NCBI GenBank assembly: GCA_021202275.1
Contig: JAJQDI010000005.1
Coordinates: 62,001-126,000, forward strand
Direction of reading: 5' to 3'
DNA from: Bacteroides sp.
Lineage (GTDB): Bacteria > Bacteroidota > Bacteroidia > Bacteroidales > Bacteroidaceae
DNA length: 64,000 nt
The position numbers were made by a program, and so were the translations under genes. The notes under the pieces are model-generated. The model had not been told where the DNA came from and made no database searches. It was given only the letters and a program-made list of their open reading frames with translations. This document shows positions 21,578-31,199 of this stretch, one piece after another. Position 1 is the stretch's first letter. Each line of letters begins with the position of its first letter.

Positions 21578-21861
21578 ATAGGAAAGTGCAAATAGGTAGA
21601 TGTAAATATATATCTACAGGGGAATGATACTATATATTTTCAATCGTAAATCTCCCCGCGTCTCTACAGGGTAGCGGAGGAGTACATACAATGAATCATG
21701 AATTTCTACTGAAGACTGAGACCAGTATATCTTTTCTATTCGATATATTCTGACAATACGGTATTCTTGTAGGCTATAGACAACTAAATTCAGGATCAAT
21801 TGTTGACTTTTTGTATGTAAAAAGTTATATTTGTGAAGTAAATGTATAAATACATAAAACT

Positions 21862-23922
21862 ATGATCACTCCTCAACTCCTTTGCCCGGAGAGTATCGTT
21901 GTCGTAGGTGCTTCCAACAATGTACATAAACCCGGAGGTGCCATTTTGAGAAATTTGTTGTCTGGAAATTATCAGGGCGAACTGCGTGTGGTGAATCCCC
22001 GTGAACAGGAAGTGCAGGGGGTAACCTCCTACCCGGATCTGTCGGCACTCCCTCCTACCGATCTGGCTATTCTTGCCATTGCGGCTCCTCTGTGTGCAGA
22101 GGCTGTAGAACGGTTGGCCGCGGAGAAAGGAACACGTGCGTTTATTATTCTGTCTGCGGGTTTTGGCGAAGAGACACCGGAAGGGGCAGAAATGGAAGAT
22201 CGTATTTTGCAGATAGTGAATCATTACGGGGTTTCGCTGATCGGTCCGAACTGCATCGGATTGCTCAATCATTGCCACCACAGTGTCTTTACCCAGCCTA
22301 TCCCGGAGCTCGACAGGAAAGGAGTAGACCTGATCTCAAGTTCAGGAGCCACGGCAGTATTTATTCTGGAGTCGGCCGTGACCAAAGGACTGCGTTTCAA
22401 TTCGGTCTGGTCGGTGGGGAATGCCCGGCAGATCGGCGTGGAAGAGGTACTTGAATATATGGATGAGAACTTTGTGGAAGGAGAAGATTCGGATATCAAA
22501 CTGCTTTATATGGAAAGTATACACGATCCGGATAAATTGCTGTTTCATGCCTCCTCGCTGATCCGTAAAGGGTGTCGGGTCGCCGCGATCAAATCAGGTA
22601 GTTCAGAGAGTGGTAGTCTGGCAGCTTCTTCGCATACCGGTGCGATTGCCAGTTCAGACTCAGCAGTAGAGGCGTTGTTCCGCAAAGCCGGGATCATCCG
22701 TTGCCATTCACGGGAAGAACTGACCACGGTGGGAGCGGTGTTTACGCTACCTGAGCTGAAGGGCCGTAATTTTGCTATCGTCACTCACGCGGGAGGTCCG
22801 GGAGTGATGCTTACCGACGCGCTGAGTAAAGGTGGACTGAAAGTCCCTCATCTGGAAGGACCGGTTGCGGATGAACTGAAACAGCTGTTGCTGCCCGGTG
22901 CTTCCGTAGGTAATCCCATAGATATTCTGGCCACCGGTACTCCCGGGCACCTGGAGGTGGCTATTGATTTCTGTGAAAACCGGTTTGATCAGATAGACGC
23001 GATCCTGGTGATCTTCGGGACTCCGGGACTGGTGACCATGTTTGAAGCATATGAGGTACTGCATCGTAAGATGCTTACCTGTCGCAAACCTCTTTTTCCG
23101 GTGCTTCCTTCTATCCATACGGCCGGTGAAGAGGTAGATGTCTTCCTAAAAAAAGGACATGTGAACTTTGCCGATGAAGTTACACTGGGTACTGCCATTT
23201 CACGGATTGTCAATGCTCCCCGGCCTGCCACTCATGAAATAGAATTGTTTGGAGTGGATGTACCCGGGATACGCCGTATCATAGACTCTATACCCGTTGG
23301 CGGTTATCTTCCTCCACAGCAGGTTCAGCTGCTTTTGAAGGCCGCCGGTATTCCGTTGGTAGAAGAACGCGTCTCGGCACAAAAAGAAGATCTGTTGGCG
23401 TTTGTAAAGGAGTGCGGTTTTCCGGTAGTAGCTAAAGTCGTAGGTCCGCTGCACAAGACCAATGTAGGAGGGGTATCGCTTCATATCCGCAATGAGGAAC
23501 ATCTGTGTATGGAATTTGAGCGTATGATGCATATTCCTGAGGCTATGGCTGTGATGGTGCAGCCCATGTTGCAGGGCACAGAACTGTTTATCGGAGCTAA
23601 ATACGAAGAGCGTTTCGGGCATGTGGTCTTATGTGGATTGGGAGGCATCTTTGTAGAGATCCTGCAGGATCTCTCTTCCGGGCTGGCTCCTTTGAGCTAT
23701 GCGGAGGCATATTCGATGATACGGTCTTTGAAAGCCTATAAGATCATCCGGGGAATACGTGGACAGAAAAGTGTGAATGAAGATAAATTCGCGGAGATCA
23801 TTGTGCGGCTTTCTACGCTGCTCCGTTTTGCCACAGAGATCAAGGAAATGGATATAAATCCTTTGTTAGGTACAGAGGAAGAAGTGATAGCGGTAGATGC
23901 ACGTATCCGGATAGAGAAATAA
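21862..23922 (+). CDS. Acetate-CoA ligase (ADP-forming) family, fused alpha/beta
   Basis: ESIVVVGASNNVHKPGGAILRNLL; LIGPNCIGLLNHCH; AIKSGSSESGSLAASSHTGAIASSD; ATP-grasp GFPVVAKVVGPLHKTNVGGV and KEMDINPLL. Confidence 0.93.
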   Translation: MITPQLLCPESIVVVGASNNVHKPGGAILRNLLSGNYQGELRVVNPREQEVQGVTSYPDLSALPPTDLAILAIAAPLCAEAVERLAAEKGTRAFIILSAGFGEETPEGAEMEDRILQIVNHYGVSLIGPNCIGLLNHCHHSVFTQPIPELDRKGVDLISSSGATAVFILESAVTKGLRFNSVWSVGNARQIGVEEVLEYMDENFVEGEDSDIKLLYMESIHDPDKLLFHASSLIRKGCRVAAIKSGSSESGSLAASSHTGAIASSDSAVEALFRKAGIIRCHSREELTTVGAVFTLPELKGRNFAIVTHAGGPGVMLTDALSKGGLKVPHLEGPVADELKQLLLPGASVGNPIDILATGTPGHLEVAIDFCENRFDQIDAILVIFGTPGLVTMFEAYEVLHRKMLTCRKPLFPVLPSIHTAGEEVDVFLKKGHVNFADEVTLGTAISRIVNAPRPATHEIELFGVDVPGIRRIIDSIPVGGYLPPQQVQLLLKAAGIPLVEERVSAQKEDLLAFVKECGFPVVAKVVGPLHKTNVGGVSLHIRNEEHLCMEFERMMHIPEAMAVMVQPMLQGTELFIGAKYEERFGHVVLCGLGGIFVEILQDLSSGLAPLSYAEAYSMIRSLKAYKIIRGIRGQKSVNEDKFAEIIVRLSTLLRFATEIKEMDINPLLGTEEEVIAVDARIRIEK

Positions 23923-24162
23923 AAGTTTTGAAAAAAGTACGATTGTGACGCAATATTTCTGTAAAGAGCGCATTTATTGTAAATAAAAAGGTTTATCCCG
24001 GTTCCCTCATGGGGAAATTGAACTTTTATGGATGAATAATTGTTCTAAAAATAAAATTTTTTTAATCCATGCCGATCCGGATGGACGAATTCATTCTGGG
24101 AATACATAGTTTTGTGTAGTGCTTTGACAACAGAAAGATAACCCTGATGTGCACAATTTGGT

Positions 24163-24624
24163 ATGATAATAGGTAGAAAAAGAAGGTTGGGTTTTATCAA
24201 CCGCGTTTTGTCGATGATCTTGACTCTTCTGGGATTTACTTCTTGTGAAAGTGAACAGCCCACGGAATATGGAGTCCCTCATGCCCGGTATGAAGTGAAA
24301 GGGACTGTTCTGGATGCCGAAGGAAGTGTGGTATCCGGATTGGGGGTCGTTGTTGCTGATGATTATCCGGTGTCAGCCTCCGCTTTTGAAGCGAGGGGTG
24401 AAGAGATTGTATATACAGATGTGAACGGAGAATTCATTGTGATCCGGGAAAGCTCATTCAATAGATTCCGTATGTATCTTTTGCCAAAGAAGGAGATTTC
24501 TTCGACTTACGAACCGATAGATTCTGTAGATATAGACTTCCGGGGTATTTCTCCGGAAGGGGGTAAAGGTTGGTACAAAGGAAGTGCCTCACAGCATATA
24601 CAGATACAGTTAAAAGGCAATTAA
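24163..24624 (+). CDS. Putative lipoprotein of rSAM/lipoprotein system
   Basis: Signal/lipobox LTLLGFTSCESE; KGTVLDAEGSVVSGLGVVV... DIDFRGISPEGGKGWYKGSASQHIQIQLK; immediately upstream of the radical SAM gene. Confidence 0.75.
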   Translation: MIIGRKRRLGFINRVLSMILTLLGFTSCESEQPTEYGVPHARYEVKGTVLDAEGSVVSGLGVVVADDYPVSASAFEARGEEIVYTDVNGEFIVIRESSFNRFRMYLLPKKEISSTYEPIDSVDIDFRGISPEGGKGWYKGSASQHIQIQLKGN

Positions 24625-24928
24625 TGGTTCTATTGTATAGCGGGCCTGTCTGCGCCGGTGATCGGGATGAAAAACATACAGCTCCTGTAGCCGGAAATTG
24701 TTTCTTTTCTGTCTGCTTTTGACCGGGAAGGATGGCTGGTCAGGCTGTATATATAGGGAAAAATTCTTTCCGCATTGAACATACGATACTATATGATTCT
24801 CAGATTCTCTGAATAAAAATCGGTTCAGAAGGTGAAGCTACCCCTTTCTTTTGACTTTTCAGGAGGAAGAGAGTGGTTTATTTTTTATGGAAGAGACAGA
24901 GCTTAGTAACATGTAAAAAGAAATAAGT

Positions 24929-25999
24929 ATGGGTGAATTATCTGTGCGTAAGCGTCTGGCGTTAGAAATTGCGCGTAAGGTCTTTCATAATCAGAAGGAA
25001 CTTCATCCATTGCGCAGTCTGTTCTGGGAATGTACACTGCGTTGTAATCTTCATTGCAAGCACTGTGGTAGTGATTGCCGGCAGTCATCCACTGTAAAAG
25101 ATATGCCGGCGGAAGATTTTCTACGGGTTGTGGATTCTCTGCTTCCTCATGTAAACCCTCATGACATGAATGTGATTCTGACCGGAGGTGAGCCTTTGGT
25201 ACGGAAGGATATCGAGAAGATCGGTCTTGAACTCTATAGACGTGAGATTCCCTGGGGTATCGTTTCCAATGGCCGGTTGCTCGATCGCAAGAGGCTGGAT
25301 CGTTTGTTGGCGGCCGGTATTCATTCCATGACCATTAGTCTGGATGGGTTTGAAGAAGAGCATAACTGGATGAGAGGACATCCGGATAGCTATGGAAAAG
25401 CCCTTGAAGCTATAAAAATGTTGGTGCATGAACCGGAGATCGTGTGGGACGTGGTTACGTGTGTGAACCGTAAGAACTACCCCCGCCTCTCTGAGTTCCG
25501 GGATTATCTGTTTCGGATGGGTGTCAGGAACTGGAGGGTATTTACTATATTTCCTTTGGGTAGGGCGGCGCAATATCCCGAATTTCAACTCTCCGGTGAA
25601 GAATTTAACGGTTTGCTTGAGTTTGTGAAAGAGGTGCGGCGGCAGAAACAGATGAAATTGAGCTATGGTTGTGAAGGCTTCCTGGGTCGATACGAAGGAG
25701 AAGTGCGGGATAACCTCTATCATTGTAGCGCGGGAGTGACTGTCGCTTCTGTTCTGGCAGACGGTTCCATTTCCGCCTGTCCCAGCATACGCAGCAATTT
25801 TCATCAGGGGAGTATTTATACAGACCATTTTATAGATGTCTGGAACCAGCGTTTCGTCAAATTCAGAAACCGCGAATGGGCCCGTCAGGGAGTCTGTGGC
25901 GAGTGTGAATTTTTCCGTTACTGTGAAGGAAACGGCATACACCTGCGGGATGAACAAGGGGAATTGCTGGTTTGTCATTACAAGCGGCTAAAAACATGA
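24929..25999 (+). CDS. Radical SAM/SPASM enzyme (rSAM/lipoprotein-system type)
   Basis: WECTLRCNLHCKHCGSDC (CX3CX2C), ILTGGEPLVRKDI, SPASM cysteines CSAGVTVASVLADGSISACPSI... GVCGECEFFRYCEGNGIHL... CHY. Confidence 0.93.
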   Translation: MGELSVRKRLALEIARKVFHNQKELHPLRSLFWECTLRCNLHCKHCGSDCRQSSTVKDMPAEDFLRVVDSLLPHVNPHDMNVILTGGEPLVRKDIEKIGLELYRREIPWGIVSNGRLLDRKRLDRLLAAGIHSMTISLDGFEEEHNWMRGHPDSYGKALEAIKMLVHEPEIVWDVVTCVNRKNYPRLSEFRDYLFRMGVRNWRVFTIFPLGRAAQYPEFQLSGEEFNGLLEFVKEVRRQKQMKLSYGCEGFLGRYEGEVRDNLYHCSAGVTVASVLADGSISACPSIRSNFHQGSIYTDHFIDVWNQRFVKFRNREWARQGVCGECEFFRYCEGNGIHLRDEQGELLVCHYKRLKT

Positions 26000-26330
26000 T
26001 ATTTACGGATTTACGATTGAATAGACTTAAGAATTATAAATTTGGAGTAGTATGTTATAAGTTTTAGGTTGTGGATTCTTTTTATCTTTTTCTTTCTGGA
26101 TGGTACTTAAAACTTATAAGACAGAACTTCGATAGGCAAACATACGGAACACACGGCGTGCGTATTCACGGCATACGTCCAATTCAGGAGTGTGCATTTC
26201 CACGTTATACATTCATCCAAACAGTGTGTTTCCGGATGGTGCAATTCCCATGCGACAGTATGGTATGTTTCATCCGATCAGGTGTAGCCAGGAGCTGTTT
26301 TGTTTGAACATAAACAAGTCTTGATCTTCC

Positions 26331-27866
26331 TTATATCCAGCTCTCTCTGTCCAGATTCCGGTATCCGATCGCTTCCGCCAGATGAGAAGATTGAATATCG
26401 CTGGAACTTTCGAGATCGGCGATGGTACGTGCTACTTTCAGTATACGGTCGTAGGCCCGAGCCGATAGTCCGAAGCGGGTCATGGCAGTTTTCAGTAAGG
26501 ATAGTCCTTTCTTATCGGGTTGCGCATACGTAGCAATCAGTTTGGGAGTCATTTGCGCGTTTGTATGTATACCTGGGCAGGATGTGAATCGTTTTTCCTG
26601 TATTTCCCTGGCATGTACTACTCTTTCTCGTATGTACCGACTGGATTCCGATGAAGATCTTTCGGAAATCTTTTCAAACGGCACCGGTACGATCTCGATC
26701 TGAAGATCGATCCGGTCCAGCAAAGGACCCGAGATGCGGTTGAGATATTTTTGTACCTGTCCCGGACTGCATACGCAAGGTTTGGTCGGATGGTTGTAGT
26801 AACCACACGGACAGGGATTCATGGAAGCAACCAACATAAATCCGGCAGGATACTCCACTGTAGACCGGACACGGGAGATTGTGATCTTGCGGTCTTCCAG
26901 CGGTTGGCGTAGGACCTCCAGGGCAGTGCGGTTGTATTCCGGCAGCTCATCTAAGAATAAGACTCCATTGTGTGCCAGGCTGATCTCTCCCGGCTGTGGA
27001 TAATTGCCTCCTCCCACCAATGCTATCTGGGATACCGTATGATGCGGGTCGCGGAAAGGGCGATGGGTGATGAGTGAAGTATGGCGGTCCAGCAGTCCCG
27101 CTACCGAATGTATTTTTGTAGTTTCCAGGCTCTCTGCGAGTGACAGCGGGGGCAAGATAGAAGGAAGGCGTTTGGCCATCATGGACTTCCCACTGCCAGG
27201 TGCGCCGATCATAAGCAGATTGTGACCTCCCGCGGCAGCCACTTCTACTGCACGTTTTACACTTTCCTGGCCTTTGACATCTGCGAAATCGAACAGCGAT
27301 TCTTTTTGTTCTCTTTGAAACTCTTCCCGGGTATGTACAACGGTGGGTTGCGGGTGACTTTCTGAATTGAAAAACCCGATGACCTCTTTCAGGGAATCCA
27401 TTCCGTAGACAGTCAGGTTGTTCACTACAGCCGCTTCCCGTGCGTTCTGACGGGGGAGAATCATGCCTTGAAATCCTGTTTCCCGCGCTTTGATGGCCAT
27501 GGGCAAAGCCCCTTTTATCGGTTGTAAGGTTCCGTCCAGGCTCAGTTCGCCCATGATCAGGTAGTGTGGCAATTTATCGGCGGATATCACTTCACCGGCT
27601 GCCAGTATCCCTATGGCTAAGGGAAGATCATAGGCAGCTCCTTCCTTGCGGATGTCCGCTGGAGCCATGTTGATCACCAGGTTACTGGTCGGGATCTTGT
27701 AGCCGTTTACCTGTAGGGCCGAAAGGATACGCTGATGGCTTTCTCTGACGGCAGAGTCGGGTAGCCCCACCATGTAGAACATACATCCCCGGGAGCTGTT
27801 TACTTCGATGGTGATCAGGATCGCGTCAATACCGTGTACTGCCGCTCCGAATGTTTTGACGAGCAT
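26331..27866 (-). CDS. YifB/ComM family Mg chelatase-like AAA ATPase
   Basis: MLVKTFGAAVHGIDAILITIEVNSSRG; GAPGSGKSMMAKRLPSILPPL; HNGVLFLDELPEYNRTALEVLRQPLEDRKITISR; CPCGYYNHPTKPCVCSPGQVQKYLNRISGPLLDRIDLQIEI. Confidence 0.95.
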   Translation of the reverse strand: MLVKTFGAAVHGIDAILITIEVNSSRGCMFYMVGLPDSAVRESHQRILSALQVNGYKIPTSNLVINMAPADIRKEGAAYDLPLAIGILAAGEVISADKLPHYLIMGELSLDGTLQPIKGALPMAIKARETGFQGMILPRQNAREAAVVNNLTVYGMDSLKEVIGFFNSESHPQPTVVHTREEFQREQKESLFDFADVKGQESVKRAVEVAAAGGHNLLMIGAPGSGKSMMAKRLPSILPPLSLAESLETTKIHSVAGLLDRHTSLITHRPFRDPHHTVSQIALVGGGNYPQPGEISLAHNGVLFLDELPEYNRTALEVLRQPLEDRKITISRVRSTVEYPAGFMLVASMNPCPCGYYNHPTKPCVCSPGQVQKYLNRISGPLLDRIDLQIEIVPVPFEKISERSSSESSRYIRERVVHAREIQEKRFTSCPGIHTNAQMTPKLIATYAQPDKKGLSLLKTAMTRFGLSARAYDRILKVARTIADLESSSDIQSSHLAEAIGYRNLDRESWI

Positions 27867-27973
27867 ATCGTGTATGAGTAAAGGTTTTTCGGTTAAAAAA
27901 CAGGTCTGAACCAATGGTCGACGAAGTCAATAAAGAAACGTAAGACCTATCAGGCTCTGGAGCTCACTTGCAA

Positions 27974-29008
27974 TTATTTTTTTGTTTCGAATACTTCCCG
28001 GAGCTTGACAGATAGAGAATCCAGTGTCATTTTCTGATCCAGGATTCTGCCGTCCGGACCAATCAGCGTGTAGGAAGGTAGAGACAGAATGCCGTATTGT
28101 CTGACAACCGACCCATTCCATCCGGACAGGTCACTAACCTGTTCCCAATCCAGCGTATCTTTTTCAATGGCCTCTTCCCAGTCTGTATGGTTGAGGTCTA
28201 AAGATATGCTTAACAGGGAGAATTTATCTTGTTTTTTATATGTATTGTATATTTCTTTAAGTTGAGGAAGGCTTTGGGAGCATGAATCGCACCAGGATGC
28301 CCAGAAGTGCAGTACCAGGTATTTGTCCCGAAAACTGGTCCGCAAGATACTTTTTGCTTCGGGATTTTTCAGGTTGAATGCCGGTGCTGTTTTTCCCGCA
28401 ACCGTCTTTTCCTGTTGTTCGGCCACATCATTGGCCTGTTGTATGAAAGGGAGATCTTTCAGGTCGCCGGCCATTCCTGCGATCAACTCTCTGATCTTCC
28501 CGTAATCCGGATCCATGGCCTGGAGATAGTACTTGTCGAGCAGGTAAGCAGATACACGGGAAGAGGGATGTGTACGTATAAACTCTTCTGTTTTTTCCAA
28601 TATATTTTCCTTCGACAGGGTGTCTGTCACGTAGAGACTGTTCCGGAATTTGCTGTACTCTTTGTTTAGAGGATTGCCTTCGATGCGAATGGGAGCGGAG
28701 ACTGATCTTATGTCTGCGTAGATGGATATGGTTTGTCCTTTATCCAGAAATACAGGATATTCAATAGAATCTTTCAAAAGGAGTGTGGCATGTACAAGCG
28801 TATCTACCGGAAGGGTCTGAGAAAATTTTCCCTGTACTGTGAATAGAGTATCCACACGGTCGAGAAACTCATCTGTCGCAACCAAATATAGGGTATTGTT
28901 GTCCAGTCCGATGATCTCACCCTGGACGAGCGCCTGCTGATCTGTTCCGGATTTGCATCCGGCCAAGAGGAGGCTGGTGATTGATACGATCCACAAAAGA
29001 CTTTTCAT
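27974..29008 (-). CDS. TlpA-like thioredoxin-fold lipoprotein with DUF4369-like N-terminus
   Basis: Lipobox LLLAGCKSG; LVLHFWASWCDSCSQSLPQLKEIYNTYK (CxxC). Confidence 0.9.
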   Translation of the reverse strand: MKSLLWIVSITSLLLAGCKSGTDQQALVQGEIIGLDNNTLYLVATDEFLDRVDTLFTVQGKFSQTLPVDTLVHATLLLKDSIEYPVFLDKGQTISIYADIRSVSAPIRIEGNPLNKEYSKFRNSLYVTDTLSKENILEKTEEFIRTHPSSRVSAYLLDKYYLQAMDPDYGKIRELIAGMAGDLKDLPFIQQANDVAEQQEKTVAGKTAPAFNLKNPEAKSILRTSFRDKYLVLHFWASWCDSCSQSLPQLKEIYNTYKKQDKFSLLSISLDLNHTDWEEAIEKDTLDWEQVSDLSGWNGSVVRQYGILSLPSYTLIGPDGRILDQKMTLDSLSVKLREVFETKK

Positions 29009-29139
29009 AGGTATAACATTTATTTTTACACCAAGATACGGAGTTAGCTATTTCCGCACCCTGCCAGAGGTGATGAAGGATATCAGGCTTATTCCCTATT
29101 TCTTAGTTTTCTGCGAAAATAAGAGTTTTGAGCATAAAA

Positions 29140-29184
29140 AAAAAGAATTGCCCGTCAATTGTTTATTGGCGGGCAACTCTTTTA
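29140..29184. terminator. Rho-independent terminator hairpin
   Basis: agaattgcccgtcaat...attggcgggcaactct with A/T tracts, downstream of the 30.9-kb gene. Confidence 0.85.
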
Positions 29185-29209
29185 TTTAAATTTCAATAAC
29201 AAGCCTTTT

Positions 29210-30910
29210 TTAGTTGATCGCGCTTGCGAAGTCGGCGTCAGTGAAATATTTAGAGAATTCCAGATCTGTAGCAGCCTTTTTACCCAAAGAAGGATCTTTG
29301 GCTACTGCTGCTTTCAGGTTGCTTGTTACTGCATTCTTGTTGTTGGTTCTTGCACCTACTACAGCTTTCAGATAGTCTGTATAAGCATCTTTGTTCTCTA
29401 CATTTTCCAATGTGTTGCTTGCTTTATTGTAATCCTTAGCCAGGATCTGAGCCAGAGCGGCACTGTTGGTCTTTGTATCACCGAATGAACTTACCGCTCT
29501 GTCATACTGACCTTGTGCAACATACAGGTTACCCAGAGCTTCGCCCAATTCTTTTGCACCACCGGCTTTACCCAGGTAAGATTCAGCTGTAGCTTTGTCA
29601 CCTTTGGCCAGCGCAACCAGACCTAAATTCATATTTACTTCAGGAGCTGCCTGGAGACTTTCTGCTTTCTTCAGATAAGACTGAGCTTTATCCAGGTCAC
29701 CGGCTTCATAAGCAAGTTTACCCAAGTTGTTGTAAGCACGGTAGTCATTGGGGAACTGTTTGGTTGTCTGAGTAAGGATCGCTTCTTTTTTAGCTTTGTC
29801 CGAAGTCAGGGTTGTAGCATACAGAATTTCTTCCAGGTTCAACTGTGAAGGATCAGAGTCTGCCAATGCCGCGATTTCTTCGTCGGACTTACCGATGATC
29901 TCGTAGTTCAGAGTCATACGTGAACGACGCAGTTCGGGAAGTACTTCATCAGCCAGTGTTTTGTATACGGAAGAGATGTTCTTGATCTCCTGCTCTCTGC
30001 GTTCCGGATCCTGATACATAGAAAGTACGCGGAGGATCAGTTCTTTGTCCTGGATGTTTGATTTGGAAACCAGTTCCTGGAATCCTTCCCAGTCTTCAGC
30101 AGTATATTTACCGTCAATCACAGCATCGATCTTTGCTTTCTTCAGATCTTTCTCCAACATTTTGGTGGTGTTGGTCTCACGGTTACCTGCCAGTCTGTCG
30201 TTCAGGGAATAAGCACCGTCCGGAGAAGCATACGCAGAAACTTCGATGTTAGTGATCTTTTTGTTCTCAGCTTCATTTACGGCTGCCACTTCCTGATTGA
30301 ACGTTTTGGCTTTGTTCAATTCGCTGCTGCGGATGTTTGCCTGCTGGATAAGGAACATGATATTTTCCTGATAAGCTTCTTTGATGATGCGTTGGAAAGC
30401 GTCGTCTCCATTTGCCGGATTGGCTGTTTCCAGCGTTCCGCCGATCAATTCCGAAGTAGAGATCACACCATCAGCGATCTTAACTGCGGGAATAGAGATC
30501 ACTTTGTTACCTGCTGTACCACTGAATTCCAGATAAAGCTCTGATTTAGCCATTTCGGGAACATAGTCGTAAGAAGTTCTCATAGTGAAGTTACCACCCA
30601 TCGCGTAAGAGATGGTCTGGTCGTTTCTGGCCACTTTTTCACCCTGGAACACAGCTTGTTGTCCTCTGGCTTCTCCACCGTCCCATTTCAGTACGGGAGT
30701 TACTTCCAGAACAGCCTTCTTGTTGAAATACTTTTCCGGGAATTTACCATTGATAGTTACAGGCACTTTACCGCCTACAGCTTCCAGAACCTGAGGAGTC
30801 GTCGTGAAATAGTCGGATGACAATTCACCCATTTTTTTGCTACATGATGAAAATGCAACAATCATAGCCATAAGTAATGGCAAATACAACTTCTTAATCA
30901 TTTTAGGCAT
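29210..30910 (-). CDS. Tetratricopeptide-repeat lipoprotein
   Basis: MIKKLYLPLLMAMIVAFSSCSKK lipobox; TPR segment DYRAYNNLGKLAYEAGDLDKAQSYLKKAESLQAAPEVNMNLGLVALAKGDKATAESYLGKA. Confidence 0.85.
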   Translation of the reverse strand: MPKMIKKLYLPLLMAMIVAFSSCSKKMGELSSDYFTTTPQVLEAVGGKVPVTINGKFPEKYFNKKAVLEVTPVLKWDGGEARGQQAVFQGEKVARNDQTISYAMGGNFTMRTSYDYVPEMAKSELYLEFSGTAGNKVISIPAVKIADGVISTSELIGGTLETANPANGDDAFQRIIKEAYQENIMFLIQQANIRSSELNKAKTFNQEVAAVNEAENKKITNIEVSAYASPDGAYSLNDRLAGNRETNTTKMLEKDLKKAKIDAVIDGKYTAEDWEGFQELVSKSNIQDKELILRVLSMYQDPERREQEIKNISSVYKTLADEVLPELRRSRMTLNYEIIGKSDEEIAALADSDPSQLNLEEILYATTLTSDKAKKEAILTQTTKQFPNDYRAYNNLGKLAYEAGDLDKAQSYLKKAESLQAAPEVNMNLGLVALAKGDKATAESYLGKAGGAKELGEALGNLYVAQGQYDRAVSSFGDTKTNSAALAQILAKDYNKASNTLENVENKDAYTDYLKAVVGARTNNKNAVTSNLKAAVAKDPSLGKKAATDLEFSKYFTDADFASAIN

Positions 30911-31199
30911 ATTTTAATGTTTGTAATTGAAATGTGTTTTTTTATCTCTTTATCAGTGTCTTATAACCGAATTGGGGCTTTATGTGGACAAAGATATTAA
31001 ATCTTAAGTTTATTTTCAAACACAATGCTAAATTTATTATAAATTAATGAACCTGATCTTCGGAATATTTGTTATACACAGGGGATTTTAGGGCTTTTTT
31101 CAGGGGGCTTTTACAGGAAAAAGACAATTGCCCTTACCCTATCAGATGTGACAACAGGCAGGGCAGTTTACAATTTACAGGGTATGGGGGTAATATAAA

